Origin: Rhizobium sp. SL86
Lineage (GTDB): Bacteria; Pseudomonadota; Alphaproteobacteria; Rhizobiales; Rhizobiaceae
Direction of reading: 5' to 3'
NCBI RefSeq assembly: GCF_026672545.1
Contig: NZ_JAPPRJ010000001.1
Coordinates: 1,178,001 to 1,242,000, forward strand
DNA length: 64,000 nucleotides
Shown in pieces: positions 8,596 through 18,208 of this stretch (its first letter is position 1; each line of letters begins with the position of its first letter). The position numbers and the translations under genes were made by a program. The notes beneath the pieces were generated by a model. The model saw nothing but the letters and a program-made list of their open reading frames with translations, searched no databases and was not told the origin of the DNA.

Positions 8596-9278
8596 TGTTC
8601 AAACGACCCTCCACCCACTACGGCAAATCGCCGGAACCCGAGACGCCCTATCAGCGAGCTGCCCAGGTCTGGGACGATCGCATCGGCTCAGCCCGTGTGC
8701 AGGCGAAGAACTGGCGCTTGATGGCCTTCGGGTCACTGGCCTTGTCGGCTGGTCTCTCTGCCGCGTTGGTGTGGCAATCGTTGAGCGGCTCGGTCGTGCC
8801 GTGGGTGGTGCAGGTCGACAAGCTCGGCCAAGCGCAGGCCGTAGCTCCGGCAACCGCCGACTATCGGCCGACCGATCCGCAGATCGCTTTCCATCTCGCG
8901 CGCTTCATCGAAGAGGTCCGCTCGATCCCAGCCGACGCGATCATCGTCCGCCAGAACTGGCTCCGGGCCTACGACTTCACGACGCAGGCCGGCGCATTGG
9001 CGCTCAACGACTACGCCCGCGCCAACGACCCCTTCACCAAGGTCGGCAAGACGCAGATCGCCGTCGATGTCTCGAGCGTCATCCGCGCATCGCCCGACAG
9101 CTTCCGCGTCGCCTGGGTCCAGCGGACCTATCAGGACGGCTCGCTCGCCTCCACCGAGCGCTGGACCGCCATCTTGACCGTCGTCGTGCAGGTACCGCGC
9201 GACGCCGAAAAGCTCCGGGCCAACCCGCTCGGAATCTACGTCACCGCCATCAACTGGTCGAAGGAGCTGACCCAATGA
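8595..9278 (+). CDS. trbF: TrbF (VirB8 family) transfer protein
   Basis: This 227-aa bitopic inner-membrane protein has a short cytoplasmic head (YGKSPEPETPYQRAAQVWDDR), one membrane helix (about residues 37-57) and a periplasmic VirB8-like domain with WVVQVDKLG. VirB8 proteins nucleate assembly of the transfer channel. It starts in a TGATG overlap with trbL and overlaps the trbG start. Confidence 0.95.
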   Translation: MFKRPSTHYGKSPEPETPYQRAAQVWDDRIGSARVQAKNWRLMAFGSLALSAGLSAALVWQSLSGSVVPWVVQVDKLGQAQAVAPATADYRPTDPQIAFHLARFIEEVRSIPADAIIVRQNWLRAYDFTTQAGALALNDYARANDPFTKVGKTQIAVDVSSVIRASPDSFRVAWVQRTYQDGSLASTERWTAILTVVVQVPRDAEKLRANPLGIYVTAINWSKELTQ

Positions 9279-10318
9279 CGCCGACGTTCCGCAAAGCCGC
9301 CCCCGGACAAGCGGGAAGTCCGGCTTTCCGTAAATCCGCCTTGCCGCTTCTCTTGGCTTTCACATCCGTGCTCGCCGGCTGCGCCACGGCGCAGAAGCCG
9401 CCTGAAATCTCCTATGACGATGCCATGCCTGCGGTTCAGGCCGCCGATCCGCCGGTGCCGGTTCGGGTGGTGGAATTGCCGAAGCCTTTGCCGTTGCCCG
9501 GCCAGTTGAAGCCCGTCGGCAAAGACGGCAAGCCGACGCCGGAGCTGCCGGACCCTGCCGCGCGTGTGAATGAGGCAAATGCCGCAGCGCGGATGCAGCC
9601 GGTCAGGAACGGCTTCATCAACGCCATCCAGGTCTACCCCTTCGTCGATGGCGCGCTCTATCAAGTCTACACCGCGCCCGGCCAGATCACCGACATCGCC
9701 TTGCAGCCCGGCGAAACGCTGGTCGGCTCCGGTCCCGTCGCCGCCGGCGACACGGTGCGCTGGATCATCGGCGACACCGAGAGCGGCGCCGGCACCACCA
9801 AGCAGGTTCATATCCTCGTCAAGCCGACCCGGCCCGAGCTGATGACCAATCTCGTCATCAACACCAACGCGCGCACCTACCACATGGAGCTGCGCTCGAC
9901 CGAGAAGACCTACATGGCCTCGGTGTCCTGGCAGTATCCGCAGGATCAGCTTATCGCGCTACGGCGGCAGAACGCGGAAGCGCAAGCCGTCCAGCCGGTG
10001 GCGACCGGCATCGATCTCTCGCGTGTCAATTTCCGCTACGAGGTGACCGGCGACCGCGCGCCGTGGCGGCCGCTCCGCGCCTTCGACGACGGCCGCCAGG
10101 TCTTCATCGAGTTCCCGCGCGGCATCGGCCAGGGCGAAATGCCGCCGCTCTTCGTCGTTGGACCGGAGGGCGACACCTCGGAACTGGTGAACTATCGCGT
10201 CCGCGACAACTACATGATCGTCGACCGGCTGTTTGCCGCCGCCGAGCTACGCTTCGGCGCGGCGAAGGATCAGAAGCGCGTTCGCATCTCCCGCACCGAC
10301 GGGAGGCCGGCGTCGTGA
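9275..10318 (+). CDS. trbG: TrbG (VirB9 family) outer-membrane core protein
   Basis: The 347-aa protein carries a lipoprotein signal with lipobox LAGC (Cys at about residue 34) and a VirB9/CagX domain in the C-terminal half (FRYEVTGDRAPWRPLRAFDDG and the following beta-rich part). It forms the outer-membrane core with TrbI. The start is the ATG at 9275 inside the trbF stop. Its own stop overlaps the GTG of trbI. Confidence 0.95.
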   Translation: MTPTFRKAAPGQAGSPAFRKSALPLLLAFTSVLAGCATAQKPPEISYDDAMPAVQAADPPVPVRVVELPKPLPLPGQLKPVGKDGKPTPELPDPAARVNEANAAARMQPVRNGFINAIQVYPFVDGALYQVYTAPGQITDIALQPGETLVGSGPVAAGDTVRWIIGDTESGAGTTKQVHILVKPTRPELMTNLVINTNARTYHMELRSTEKTYMASVSWQYPQDQLIALRRQNAEAQAVQPVATGIDLSRVNFRYEVTGDRAPWRPLRAFDDGRQVFIEFPRGIGQGEMPPLFVVGPEGDTSELVNYRVRDNYMIVDRLFAAAELRFGAAKDQKRVRISRTDGRPAS

Positions 10319-11538
10319 GTGAGATCGAACCCGATCGTCAGAAGCCGGAGGCGGATGCCGATGCCCGGCCGCTGACCGGAGAGCCTGTCGCCCCGATGCG
10401 GCTGCGACCCGAACCGCCGCGCGTGACGCGTCTGTCGCGAAAGGTGCTGATCGCCCTTGGCCTGCTCGCCGGCACCGGCATCGGCGGCACCCTGATCTAC
10501 GCGCTTCAAACCCGGCACGGCGGCAAGACGAACGAGGAGCTCTATTCGACCGACAACCGGACGACGCCCGACGGCCTTTCGGCCTTGCCGAAGGACTATG
10601 CCGGTGTCCCGAAGCTCGGTCCGCCGCTGCCGGGCGATCTTGGCCGCCCGATCCTCAGCGCTCAGAATGCCGGCCAGCCCGTGCCGACACCGGGGATCGC
10701 GACGCCCAATCCGGGGATCAGTCAGGAAGAGCAGCGCCGCATTCAGGAGCTGGAGGCAGCGCGGACGGCCCGTCTTTTTGCTTCGACCGAGACGCGGCCA
10801 GCCAATACCGCTGTCCCGCAGCCGCAAGCGGCGGTCACGCCGCAGACGGACCTTGCCAGCCTTGGGCTCGCGCCACCGCCCGCGACGCCTTCCGCGCAGG
10901 ATCGTCAGCTCGCGTTCCTCAATCAGACGCCCGACAAGCGCACGGTCTCGCCGGATCGTGTCGCCGCGCCTGCGTCGGCCAATGTGCTTCAGGCGGGGGC
11001 GGTGATCGCGGCGGCACTCATCACCGGAATCCGCTCAGATCTTCCCGGCCAGATCACTGCTCAGGTGACGGAGAACGTCTATGATAGCCCGACTGGGCAC
11101 ATCCTGCTCGTGCCGCAGGGCACGCGGATCATCGGTCAGTACGACAACGGCGTCGGCTTCGGTCAGCGCCGCGTGCTGCTGGTCTGGAACCGGCTGATCT
11201 TCCCCAATGGCCGCTCGATCGTGTTGGAGCGCCAGCCAGGTGCAGACGCCGAGGGCTATGCCGGGCTCGAAGATGGCGTCGATTACCACTGGGGCGAGCT
11301 GTTCAAGGCCGCGGCGCTGTCAACGCTGCTCAGCGTCGGCGCCGAGGCGGGATCATCCGGTCAGGAGAGCGACATCATCCGCGCTTTGCGCAACGGCGCA
11401 TCCGACAGCATCAACCAAACCGGCCAGCAGATTGTGCAGCGCCAGCTCAACATCGCACCGACATTGACCATCCGGCCGGGCTTCCCGGTCCGTGTGATCG
11501 TCACGCGCGATCTCGTGCTTGAGCCCTACGGAGGCTGA
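10315..11538 (+). CDS. trbI: TrbI (VirB10 family) channel protein
   Basis: This 407-aa protein spans the envelope. It has a cytoplasmic Pro/Arg-rich head, a membrane helix (VLIALGLLAGTGIGGTLIYAL, about residues 43-63), a long Pro/Gln-rich periplasmic linker, and the conserved VirB10 beta-barrel domain with VYDSPTGHILLVPQGTRIIGQYD (about residues 253-275). The GTG start at 10315 overlaps the trbG stop. The longer open frame upstream lies in another frame of trbG. Confidence 0.95.
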   Translation: MSEIEPDRQKPEADADARPLTGEPVAPMRLRPEPPRVTRLSRKVLIALGLLAGTGIGGTLIYALQTRHGGKTNEELYSTDNRTTPDGLSALPKDYAGVPKLGPPLPGDLGRPILSAQNAGQPVPTPGIATPNPGISQEEQRRIQELEAARTARLFASTETRPANTAVPQPQAAVTPQTDLASLGLAPPPATPSAQDRQLAFLNQTPDKRTVSPDRVAAPASANVLQAGAVIAAALITGIRSDLPGQITAQVTENVYDSPTGHILLVPQGTRIIGQYDNGVGFGQRRVLLVWNRLIFPNGRSIVLERQPGADAEGYAGLEDGVDYHWGELFKAAALSTLLSVGAEAGSSGQESDIIRALRNGASDSINQTGQQIVQRQLNIAPTLTIRPGFPVRVIVTRDLVLEPYGG

Positions 11539-11539
11539 G

Positions 11540-11770
11540 ATGGCAAAGCTGAAACTCGGCCCGATCGCCGACGACAAGCCGGTAAAGGTCACGCTGGAAC
11601 TGCCCGCCAGCCTTCATCGCGACCTCACTGCCTATGCCGAGATCCTCGGCCGCGAAGGAGGGCAGTCCGCCGCTGATCCCGTTCGCCTGATCGTGCCCAT
11701 GCTGGAGCGGTTCATGGCAACGGACCGAGGATTTGCGAGGGCGCGGCGGGGCAGGCCTGACCCCCGTTAA
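11540..11770 (+). CDS. DUF2274 domain protein, last gene of the trb cluster
   Basis: This 76-aa protein has no signal peptide and contains VKVTLELPASLHRDLTAYAEIL, a segment similar to ribbon-helix-helix folds, and the closing motif LERFMATDRGFARARR. DUF2274 proteins commonly sit directly after trbI in island-borne trb clusters. The start ATG follows the trbI stop by one base. Function is unknown; a small DNA-binding or regulatory role is possible. Confidence 0.85.
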   Translation: MAKLKLGPIADDKPVKVTLELPASLHRDLTAYAEILGREGGQSAADPVRLIVPMLERFMATDRGFARARRGRPDPR

Positions 11771-11994
11771 GAATATAATGTGGGCCGCCGAACCATCGCA
11801 GTCCTCGCTTTCGGCTTGCACGCATTCTCGACATTTCGGAGCATCCGCTTCGGAAAAGAGCTTTAGATAAAGTGCCTTACAGGCAAAGCGCGTCCGGTTG
11901 CAGCATTCCCCATACGAGTGCCGAACACTTCTATTCGCGCTTCGGGCCATCTTGTTCAGCCCATGCAGCACGGCTTCGGGCACCCTTCTGGTGA

Positions 11995-12009
11995 AAAGTG
12001 CATCACTTT
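11995..12009. promoter_or_regulatory. Small dyad upstream of the defence operon
   Basis: The gap 11771-12058 holds no convincing gene. It contains the perfect inverted repeat AAAGTG-CAT-CACTTT about 50 bp upstream of the ribbon-helix-helix gene. A CopG-like autorepressor could bind here, but this rests on position alone. Confidence 0.35.
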
Positions 12010-12058
12010 GTTGAAGTCTGATGCGCGAGCCGGTAGGTTGATACGAGGAACCGTGAGG

Positions 12059-12271
12059 ATGGAAATGAACGAGCGTCCGCGCAAGGCAACGCGACTGACC
12101 GTGAGTCTGGAAGAACAAGATTATCAGACTCTGTGCCAGATCGCGCTATCGAGGGACGCTTCGGTTTCGTGGGTCATCCGCCAGGCGATCCGACAATTCA
12201 TCGAAAGCTCATCCGAAGCCCGTGGCCCATCGTCTATGTCTAACCCCCCTCGGAAGGGTGGTGAGGCATGA
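12059..12271 (+). CDS. Ribbon-helix-helix (CopG/Arc-type) protein, first gene of the defence operon
   Basis: This 70-aa protein has the RHH core RKATRLTVSLEEQDYQTL followed by a helix with VSWVIRQAIRQFIE (residues 8-50), a typical CopG-like DNA-binding dimer. The ATG at 12059 was chosen because the upstream part of the open frame has no similarity to the fold; an ATG two codons in is also possible. Its stop overlaps the helicase start (ATGA), so it is translated together with the defence genes and probably represses the operon. Confidence 0.75.
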   Translation: MEMNERPRKATRLTVSLEEQDYQTLCQIALSRDASVSWVIRQAIRQFIESSSEARGPSSMSNPPRKGGEA

Positions 12272-15200
12272 GGCTTATTAGGAACAGCGGGACGGACCGT
12301 GCCATCGACAGATTGCGCGAATGGCTGGATCAAGGCGCTCTCATAGACATCGTTTCCCCGTCCTTTTCACTGCTTGCATTTGCGGAGCTTCGAGGCGCTC
12401 TCGATCGGATTGAGCGATGCCGGCTGTTGCTGGGAGACGCCAGTTCCGTTCTTCCCAGCCTTCTCGGCGGTGAAGCTGACATCGTCTTCCGGGGGCAACT
12501 TCAAGGGCGTTGGCTCGCCCGTCTCGTCGCCGAATGGGCGCGGAAGCGGGTTGAGATTCGGCACGCTCGTCGGACACCGCCTCAGTCGCTAGTACTCGTC
12601 AACGGCAAGCCCGACTTCCGCCGGGCCATGGTTGGGACATGCTCATTCACGTCCGATGGTCTGGGTGTCACCCCGAGCGGTCGATTGGGGTTGGTTCAGG
12701 CAACCGAGTCGGATGCCGAGACCGCGGATTTTTCGGAATGGTTTCGCTCGAACTGGGAGGACATCGAGGCGAGCCCATCGGCGAAGGCCCACTTTCTGAA
12801 CGCACTGGAGGAAATCGCCTCGCAGCGCGCGCCATCTCTCGTCTACTTCCAGATCCTCTATCAGGTCTTCAAGGACCTGGGTGATGAGCTTGACGAGGAG
12901 CGGATCATCAAGTCGGCGACGGGCATTCGAAACACCGTCGTGTGGAAGAAGCTGTTTCGCTTCCAACGCGATGGGGTGGTGGGTGCGATCGACAAATTGG
13001 AGAGGATCGGCGGCTGTATTATTGCTGACAGTGTTGGTCTCGGAAAGACATTCGAAGCGCTCGCAGTTGTGAAGTACTATGAGCTTCGCAATGATCGCGT
13101 TCTCGTGCTTTGCCCGAAGCGCCTTCGTGATAACTGGACCCTTTATAAGGCAAATGACCGCCGAAACATTCTGGCTTCAGATCGGTTCAATTATGATGTC
13201 TTGAACCACACGGATCTGTCGCGCGATGGTGGTGTATCCGGGGACATTGATCTTGCTCACGTAAACTGGGGCAATTACGACCTCGTGGTCATCGACGAGT
13301 CGCACAACTTCAGGAACAAGCCGACCCATAAGGACCGCGACAGCCGCTACGACCACCTCATGAAACGGATCATTCTGTCGGGGGTGAAGACCAAGGTGCT
13401 GATGCTGTCTGCAACGCCGGTCAACAACCGTCTTGCCGACCTCAAGAACCAAATCGCCTTCGTAACAGAAGGGAATGACGTGGCTCTTGCGGCCAATGGC
13501 ATTCCAAGCATCGAAGCGACGATCCGGAAAGCGCAAGGCCAATTCAATCGTTGGCTCGATCTTCCGGAAAGCGAACGGCGGCCCGCTAAGCTTATGGACA
13601 TGCTCGGCTTTGACTATTTCAAGCTGCTCGACATGTTGACGATCGCGAGGTCACGAAAGCATGTGCAACGCTATTATGGGATCGAGGAAACGGGGCAGTT
13701 TCCTGACCGACTGCCGCCGGTGAACATCAAGGCGGACGTTGATCTCACGGGTGAGTTTCGGCCTATTCGCGAGGTCAACAACGAAATTCGTCGCCTTACT
13801 CTCGGTGCCTACGCGCCACTGCGATACGTGCTGCCACACAAGCAGGCTGCGTATGACGAGAAGTACAGTACAAAGATTCGAGGTGGCGATCAGTTCTTCC
13901 GGCAGCTCGATCGCGAGGAAAGCCTCACCCACCTCCTGCGTGTGAATATCCTGAAGCGCATGGAGAGTTCCGTTGCGTCGTTCTCCCTGACCATCGAACG
14001 CCAACTTGCGGACGTTGATGCTCTGCTCGCCAAAATCGACTCCCATGACGACGCGATCGAGGAAATCCCGATTGACGACGTGGATGTGGACGATCCCGCA
14101 TTCGAGCCGCTGCTCGTCGGCCGAAAGGTCAAGGTGCTTCTCCAGGACGTTGACCGTATTCGCTGGCGACAGGATCTTGTCGAGGACCATGAACGTTTGG
14201 CGGCGCTTCTATCGGCCGCGCGTCTTGTTATCCCCAAGCGGGATGCCAAGTTGGCTGCGCTCAAACGGCTTGTCGTTGAGAAGGTTCGTAATCCCATAAA
14301 CCCGGACAACCGGAAGATTTTGCTGTTTACGGCGTTCGCCGATACGGCGGACTATCTCTATCGCGAGTTGGCCGATTGGGCGCGATCGGCGCTCGGCCTA
14401 CATAGCGCGGTCGTTACCGGCGCTGGGGCGAATAAGACCACATTGCCGGGCGTTCGCGGGGACATGAGCAGCATTCTGAGCGCTTTCTCTCCAAGGTCCA
14501 AAGAACGGCCGGCAGAGCTTGCCGCCGAGGGAGACATCGATCTTCTGATTGCCACGGACTGCATTTCGGAAGGTCAGAACCTTCAGGACTGCGATTACCT
14601 CGTCAATTACGATATCCATTGGAACCCTGTCCGGATCATCCAACGATTTGGCCGCATCGACCGGATCGGCTCCCGAAACTCTAGGATTCAGTTGGTCAAT
14701 TTCTGGCCAAATATGGAGTTGGACGAGTACCTCGACCTCGAATCCCGCGTCAGCGGGCGCATGATGCTCCTTGATGTGTCGGCTACCGGCGAGGAGAACG
14801 TCATCGAGTTCCAGGCGGGCAACGAGATGAACGATCTGGAATACCGTCGCGCGCAGCTTCAGAAGCTGCAGGATGCCGTGATCGATCTCGAGGACTTGTC
14901 CAGTGGCGTTTCCATCGCGGATCTCACACTCAACGATTTCCGGATCGATCTGGCGGGCTATCTGGGTGCCAATCGGGAGCGGCTCGATGCGTTGCCGCTC
15001 GGTACCTATGCCGTCACGGAGGCTCCCGACGACGGCGAGAACCCAGTTCCGCCGGGTGTCATCTTCTGTTTGAGGGCCGTTGGCGAGGCAGCTTCCTCCG
15101 TCGCCGAGCCGGGCTATCCGCTGGCGCCGCATTACGTTGTTCATGTCGGAGAGGATGGGGAGGTCCTGCTTCCCTACACGCAGGCGAAGCAGGTGCTCGA

Positions 15201-15480
15201 TCGCCTGAAGAAGCTCAGTCTCGGCCGTGACCAGCCGGACCAGGCGGCTTATGGGCGATTCGACAAGACGACGCGCGCCGGTCGCGACATGGAGCCCTAC
15301 CGCAAGCTGCTCGCCCGCGCCGTCGGTACGATTGTCGGCAAACGTGAAGAGCGAGCGGTTGCCAGCCTGTTCCAAATGGGTGGCACCCACGCGGTGAAGG
15401 GGGAGTTTGCCGGCATCAATGATTTCGAGGTTGTCGCGTTTTTGGTGGCTCTGGCTCCGACGACGGACGTGGCGCCATGA
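12268..15480 (+). CDS. SNF2-family helicase with degenerate PLD-like N-terminal domain
   Basis: This 1070-aa protein has an SF2/SNF2 helicase core. Walker A SVGLGKTFEAL is at about residue 254, the DExx box IDESHNF at about 341, motif III LSATPVNNR at about 379, and the C-terminal GRIDRIGSRN arginine-finger motif at about 795. The first 180 residues resemble phospholipase-D-like domains: GTCSFTSDGL (about 123-132) matches the GSxNxTxxGL signature, but the catalytic HxK is not visible. Such helicases cluster with type III restriction genes. It is coupled by ATGA overlaps to the RHH gene before it and the DUF4391 gene after it, so it probably acts as the ATP-driven DNA motor of a defence system. 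Confidence 0.88.
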   Translation: MRLIRNSGTDRAIDRLREWLDQGALIDIVSPSFSLLAFAELRGALDRIERCRLLLGDASSVLPSLLGGEADIVFRGQLQGRWLARLVAEWARKRVEIRHARRTPPQSLVLVNGKPDFRRAMVGTCSFTSDGLGVTPSGRLGLVQATESDAETADFSEWFRSNWEDIEASPSAKAHFLNALEEIASQRAPSLVYFQILYQVFKDLGDELDEERIIKSATGIRNTVVWKKLFRFQRDGVVGAIDKLERIGGCIIADSVGLGKTFEALAVVKYYELRNDRVLVLCPKRLRDNWTLYKANDRRNILASDRFNYDVLNHTDLSRDGGVSGDIDLAHVNWGNYDLVVIDESHNFRNKPTHKDRDSRYDHLMKRIILSGVKTKVLMLSATPVNNRLADLKNQIAFVTEGNDVALAANGIPSIEATIRKAQGQFNRWLDLPESERRPAKLMDMLGFDYFKLLDMLTIARSRKHVQRYYGIEETGQFPDRLPPVNIKADVDLTGEFRPIREVNNEIRRLTLGAYAPLRYVLPHKQAAYDEKYSTKIRGGDQFFRQLDREESLTHLLRVNILKRMESSVASFSLTIERQLADVDALLAKIDSHDDAIEEIPIDDVDVDDPAFEPLLVGRKVKVLLQDVDRIRWRQDLVEDHERLAALLSAARLVIPKRDAKLAALKRLVVEKVRNPINPDNRKILLFTAFADTADYLYRELADWARSALGLHSAVVTGAGANKTTLPGVRGDMSSILSAFSPRSKERPAELAAEGDIDLLIATDCISEGQNLQDCDYLVNYDIHWNPVRIIQRFGRIDRIGSRNSRIQLVNFWPNMELDEYLDLESRVSGRMMLLDVSATGEENVIEFQAGNEMNDLEYRRAQLQKLQDAVIDLEDLSSGVSIADLTLNDFRIDLAGYLGANRERLDALPLGTYAVTEAPDDGENPVPPGVIFCLRAVGEAASSVAEPGYPLAPHYVVHVGEDGEVLLPYTQAKQVLDRLKKLSLGRDQPDQAAYGRFDKTTRAGRDMEPYRKLLARAVGTIVGKREERAVASLFQMGGTHAVKGEFAGINDFEVVAFLVALAPTTDVAP

Positions 15481-16262
15481 CGGAGGTGGCGGCAACTGAC
15501 CCGATCATAACGGCTCTGGATTTGCCGCCGGGCGCGCGCCTTGACATGCGCGTGCCGAAGAAGGCCCTGCTTGAGCAGGGCGCGCCGACGGCGACCGACA
15601 AGCGGGCCATTCAAGACGGCATCGAAGAGATGCAGTGGATCGCAGCTCTCAAGCCCAACACCGTCGCCATACCGGCATTCGTGCACGAAGGCCGGAACTA
15701 TTCGGAGATTGCGGTCCTATCCGCGACGCTTCGGCCGGAGGCACGCTCGCCCCGCCTCACGGAGCTCATTCATCGTGCCATTCCCTATCCGGTTCTGCTG
15801 ATCACTCTGTCGGGCTCGCACGCGGCCGTGTCGGTCGCACCCAAGCGGGCGGCTCAGAACGAGGGCAACAAGATCGTGGTCGAACGCATCGTGCTCGCGG
15901 ACGAGATAGATCCTGGCGCCCCGTCGGCGATCGAGCGGTCATTCCTGGAAAGCTTGGCACTCGCACAGCAACCCGCACGCGATCTATCGACGGTGTACGA
16001 CGGTTGGCTGGTTCGGATCGAGGCGCTGAACGCGGCGCGCGTCTCGGGCCTTTTCATACTCACCAATGAGGCCGATCGGATCGACCGCCGTCGCTCGGCG
16101 CTGGAAGAGCACGCTCGACTTTTGCGCGAGATCGCACAGTTGCGGGCGCAGGCGGGTCGCGCCAAACAGATTAGTCAACGGGTTGATTTGAACCAGAAGA
16201 TCAAGGCGGTCGAAGCCGCGATCGATCGCGCCAAGCGGTTGATGCTGGGGGATGTTGAATGA
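15477..16262 (+). CDS. DUF4391 domain protein
   Basis: The 261-aa protein matches the DUF4391 layout. An N-terminal segment with VPKKALLEQGAPTATDKRAIQDGI leads into IEEMQWIAALKPNTVAIP (residues 22-65), then an alpha/beta part with YPVLLITLSG, and a C-terminal coiled coil (about residues 200-255, rich in Arg, Ala and Glu). DUF4391 genes are frequent companions of SNF2 helicases and type III mod/res genes, but I know of no established activity. Both ends are translationally coupled to neighbours. A helicase partner or adaptor is a reasonable guess. Confidence 0.8.
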   Translation: MTEVAATDPIITALDLPPGARLDMRVPKKALLEQGAPTATDKRAIQDGIEEMQWIAALKPNTVAIPAFVHEGRNYSEIAVLSATLRPEARSPRLTELIHRAIPYPVLLITLSGSHAAVSVAPKRAAQNEGNKIVVERIVLADEIDPGAPSAIERSFLESLALAQQPARDLSTVYDGWLVRIEALNAARVSGLFILTNEADRIDRRRSALEEHARLLREIAQLRAQAGRAKQISQRVDLNQKIKAVEAAIDRAKRLMLGDVE

Positions 16263-18208
16263 AGATTTCCACGATCCTGGACCATATCGACAGCGGGCAC
16301 ATGGCGCTGCCCGAGTTTCAGCGCGGTTATGTCTGGAACCGCGATCAGGTCCGGGGCCTGTTCGACTCGCTCTACCGGAGGCATCCGGTCGGCGGCCTGC
16401 TTGTATGGGCGACGGAGGCCAAAACGGCCGCACATCGCGGTGACGGTCCGATCGCGGCGGGCATCGTCAAGCTCCTGCTCGACGGTCAGCAACGCATGAC
16501 ATCGCTCTACGGTGTGGTGCGCGGGCATCCGCCGAAATTCTTCGATGGCAACACCCAGGCCTTCAGCGGCTTGCGTTTCCATCTCGGAACAGAGACCTTC
16601 GCCTTCTACCAGCCGGTCAAGATGCAGGACGATCCGCTATGGATTGATGTCACCGCCTTGATGAAGGCGGGGAACGCCGGGCTTGGGGCGTTGATCGCTC
16701 AGCTTTCCGCCGATCCTGCACATGTGGCGAATGTCGGCGTTTATGTCGGCCGGCTTGGCGCTCTGCTTGGTGTCACCGAGATCGATCTGCACGTCGAGGA
16801 GGTCACCGGTCAGGACAAGACCCTCGATGTCGTCGTCGATATCTTCAACCGGGTGAACAGCGGCGGCACCAAGCTGTCGAAGGGCGACTTGGCGCTGGCG
16901 AAAATCTGCGCCGAATGGCCGGAAGCCCGCGACTCCATGAAGGCCAAGCTGAAGGAGTGGACCGCCGCGGGCTACCAGTTCAACCTCGATTGGCTGCTTC
17001 GCTCCGTCAACACGGTTCTGACCGGCGAGGCCAAGTTCAGCTATCTCCACGACAAGGGCGCGCTCGACATTCAGGACGGCTTGAAGCGCGCCGGCAAGCA
17101 TATCGATGCGAGCTTGAACTTCATCGCCGGACGCTTGGGCCTGGATCATGACCAAGTCTTCTTCGGGCGTTTCGGCGTGCCCGTCATGGTGCGCTACATG
17201 GACAAGGCGAAGGCCCCGCTGGACGCCAAGGAGCGCGACAAACTCCTATTCTGGTTCGCACAGGCCGGCATGTGGGGGCGCTTTTCGGGGTCGACGGAAA
17301 CCTTCATCGATCAGGATCTGGCCGCCCTCGAAGGGCTGAACGGCGGCCTGGACACGCTATTGGAACAGCTCCGGCTCTGGCATGGCGGCCTGCGGGTCGA
17401 GGCGGGCCACTTCACCGGCTGGAGCCTCGGTGCGCGGTTCTATCCAGTGCTCTACATGCTGACCCGCATGGGTGAGGCGCAGGATTGGGGGACGGGGTTG
17501 CCTCTGCGCGCCAGCCTGCTCGGGAAAATGAGCCGCCTGGAGGTGCATCATATCTTCCCCAAGGCGCAGCTCTACAAGCTGAAGCACCGCAGGGCCGACG
17601 TGAACGCGCTCGGCAATTTCTGCTTCCTGACCAAGGACACGAACCTCAACATCAGCGATCGCCTACCGGAGGAGTACTTCCCGGAAATCGAGGCGCGGCA
17701 CCCCGGCGCGCTGGCGTCCCAGTGGATACCGACCGATCCCGCACTTTGGAAAATCGAGCGCTACCTCGATTTTCTCGAAGCTCGGAAGGCGTTGCTGGCC
17801 GCGGAGGCGAACCGGCGCTTCGAAGATTTGCTCCATGGCGATACGCACTGGCTCGGCACGGCAGCGCCGGTGACGGAGGCCGAGACACAGACTGCGGGCG
17901 GCATTACGAGCGAGGTCGAGGAAGCCGAACTCGAAGCCCTCAACGATTGGGTCGACGGCCAAGGCTTGCCGCGTGGCCTACTCGGCTTCGACTACGCCGA
18001 TCCGGTCACGGGTGCGCAAAAGGCGCTGTTCGATCTGGCGTGGCCGGACGGTCTGCAGCCTGGCTTGAGCGCTCCGATCGCCGTGCTGCTCAATGAAGGC
18101 CCGGAGATCCTCGCCCTGGCGAGCAAGGCGGGATTCCGCTGCTTCACGTCCTCGGCCGATTTCCGTACCTATGTCGAAACCGAAATTCTGCACCTGGAAG
18201 CGGCCTGA
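16259..18208 (+). CDS. DUF262 plus HNH (GmrSD-like) protein
   Basis: The 649-aa protein starts with a DUF262/ParB-like domain showing PEFQRGYVW (residues 18-26) and LLDGQQRMTSL (73-83), motifs linked to NTP binding or hydrolysis in GmrS. Near residues 427-475 it carries an HNH/DUF1524-type nuclease signature: LEVHHIFPKAQL, then N-rich ALGNFCFLT, and NISDRLPEEYF. Fused GmrSD-type proteins are type IV restriction enzymes that cut modified phage DNA. A tail of about 170 residues after the nuclease is unassigned. Its start overlaps the DUF4391 stop and mod follows, so it is an embedded fourth component of the operon. Confidence 0.88.
   Translation: MKISTILDHIDSGHMALPEFQRGYVWNRDQVRGLFDSLYRRHPVGGLLVWATEAKTAAHRGDGPIAAGIVKLLLDGQQRMTSLYGVVRGHPPKFFDGNTQAFSGLRFHLGTETFAFYQPVKMQDDPLWIDVTALMKAGNAGLGALIAQLSADPAHVANVGVYVGRLGALLGVTEIDLHVEEVTGQDKTLDVVVDIFNRVNSGGTKLSKGDLALAKICAEWPEARDSMKAKLKEWTAAGYQFNLDWLLRSVNTVLTGEAKFSYLHDKGALDIQDGLKRAGKHIDASLNFIAGRLGLDHDQVFFGRFGVPVMVRYMDKAKAPLDAKERDKLLFWFAQAGMWGRFSGSTETFIDQDLAALEGLNGGLDTLLEQLRLWHGGLRVEAGHFTGWSLGARFYPVLYMLTRMGEAQDWGTGLPLRASLLGKMSRLEVHHIFPKAQLYKLKHRRADVNALGNFCFLTKDTNLNISDRLPEEYFPEIEARHPGALASQWIPTDPALWKIERYLDFLEARKALLAAEANRRFEDLLHGDTHWLGTAAPVTEAETQTAGGITSEVEEAELEALNDWVDGQGLPRGLLGFDYADPVTGAQKALFDLAWPDGLQPGLSAPIAVLLNEGPEILALASKAGFRCFTSSADFRTYVETEILHLEAA

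Noticed and set aside
11501..12118. Cys-rich minus-strand frame across the gap after the trb cluster
   Set aside because: The cysteines are scattered without a zinc pattern, half of the frame is antisense of DUF2274, and there is no ribosome site.
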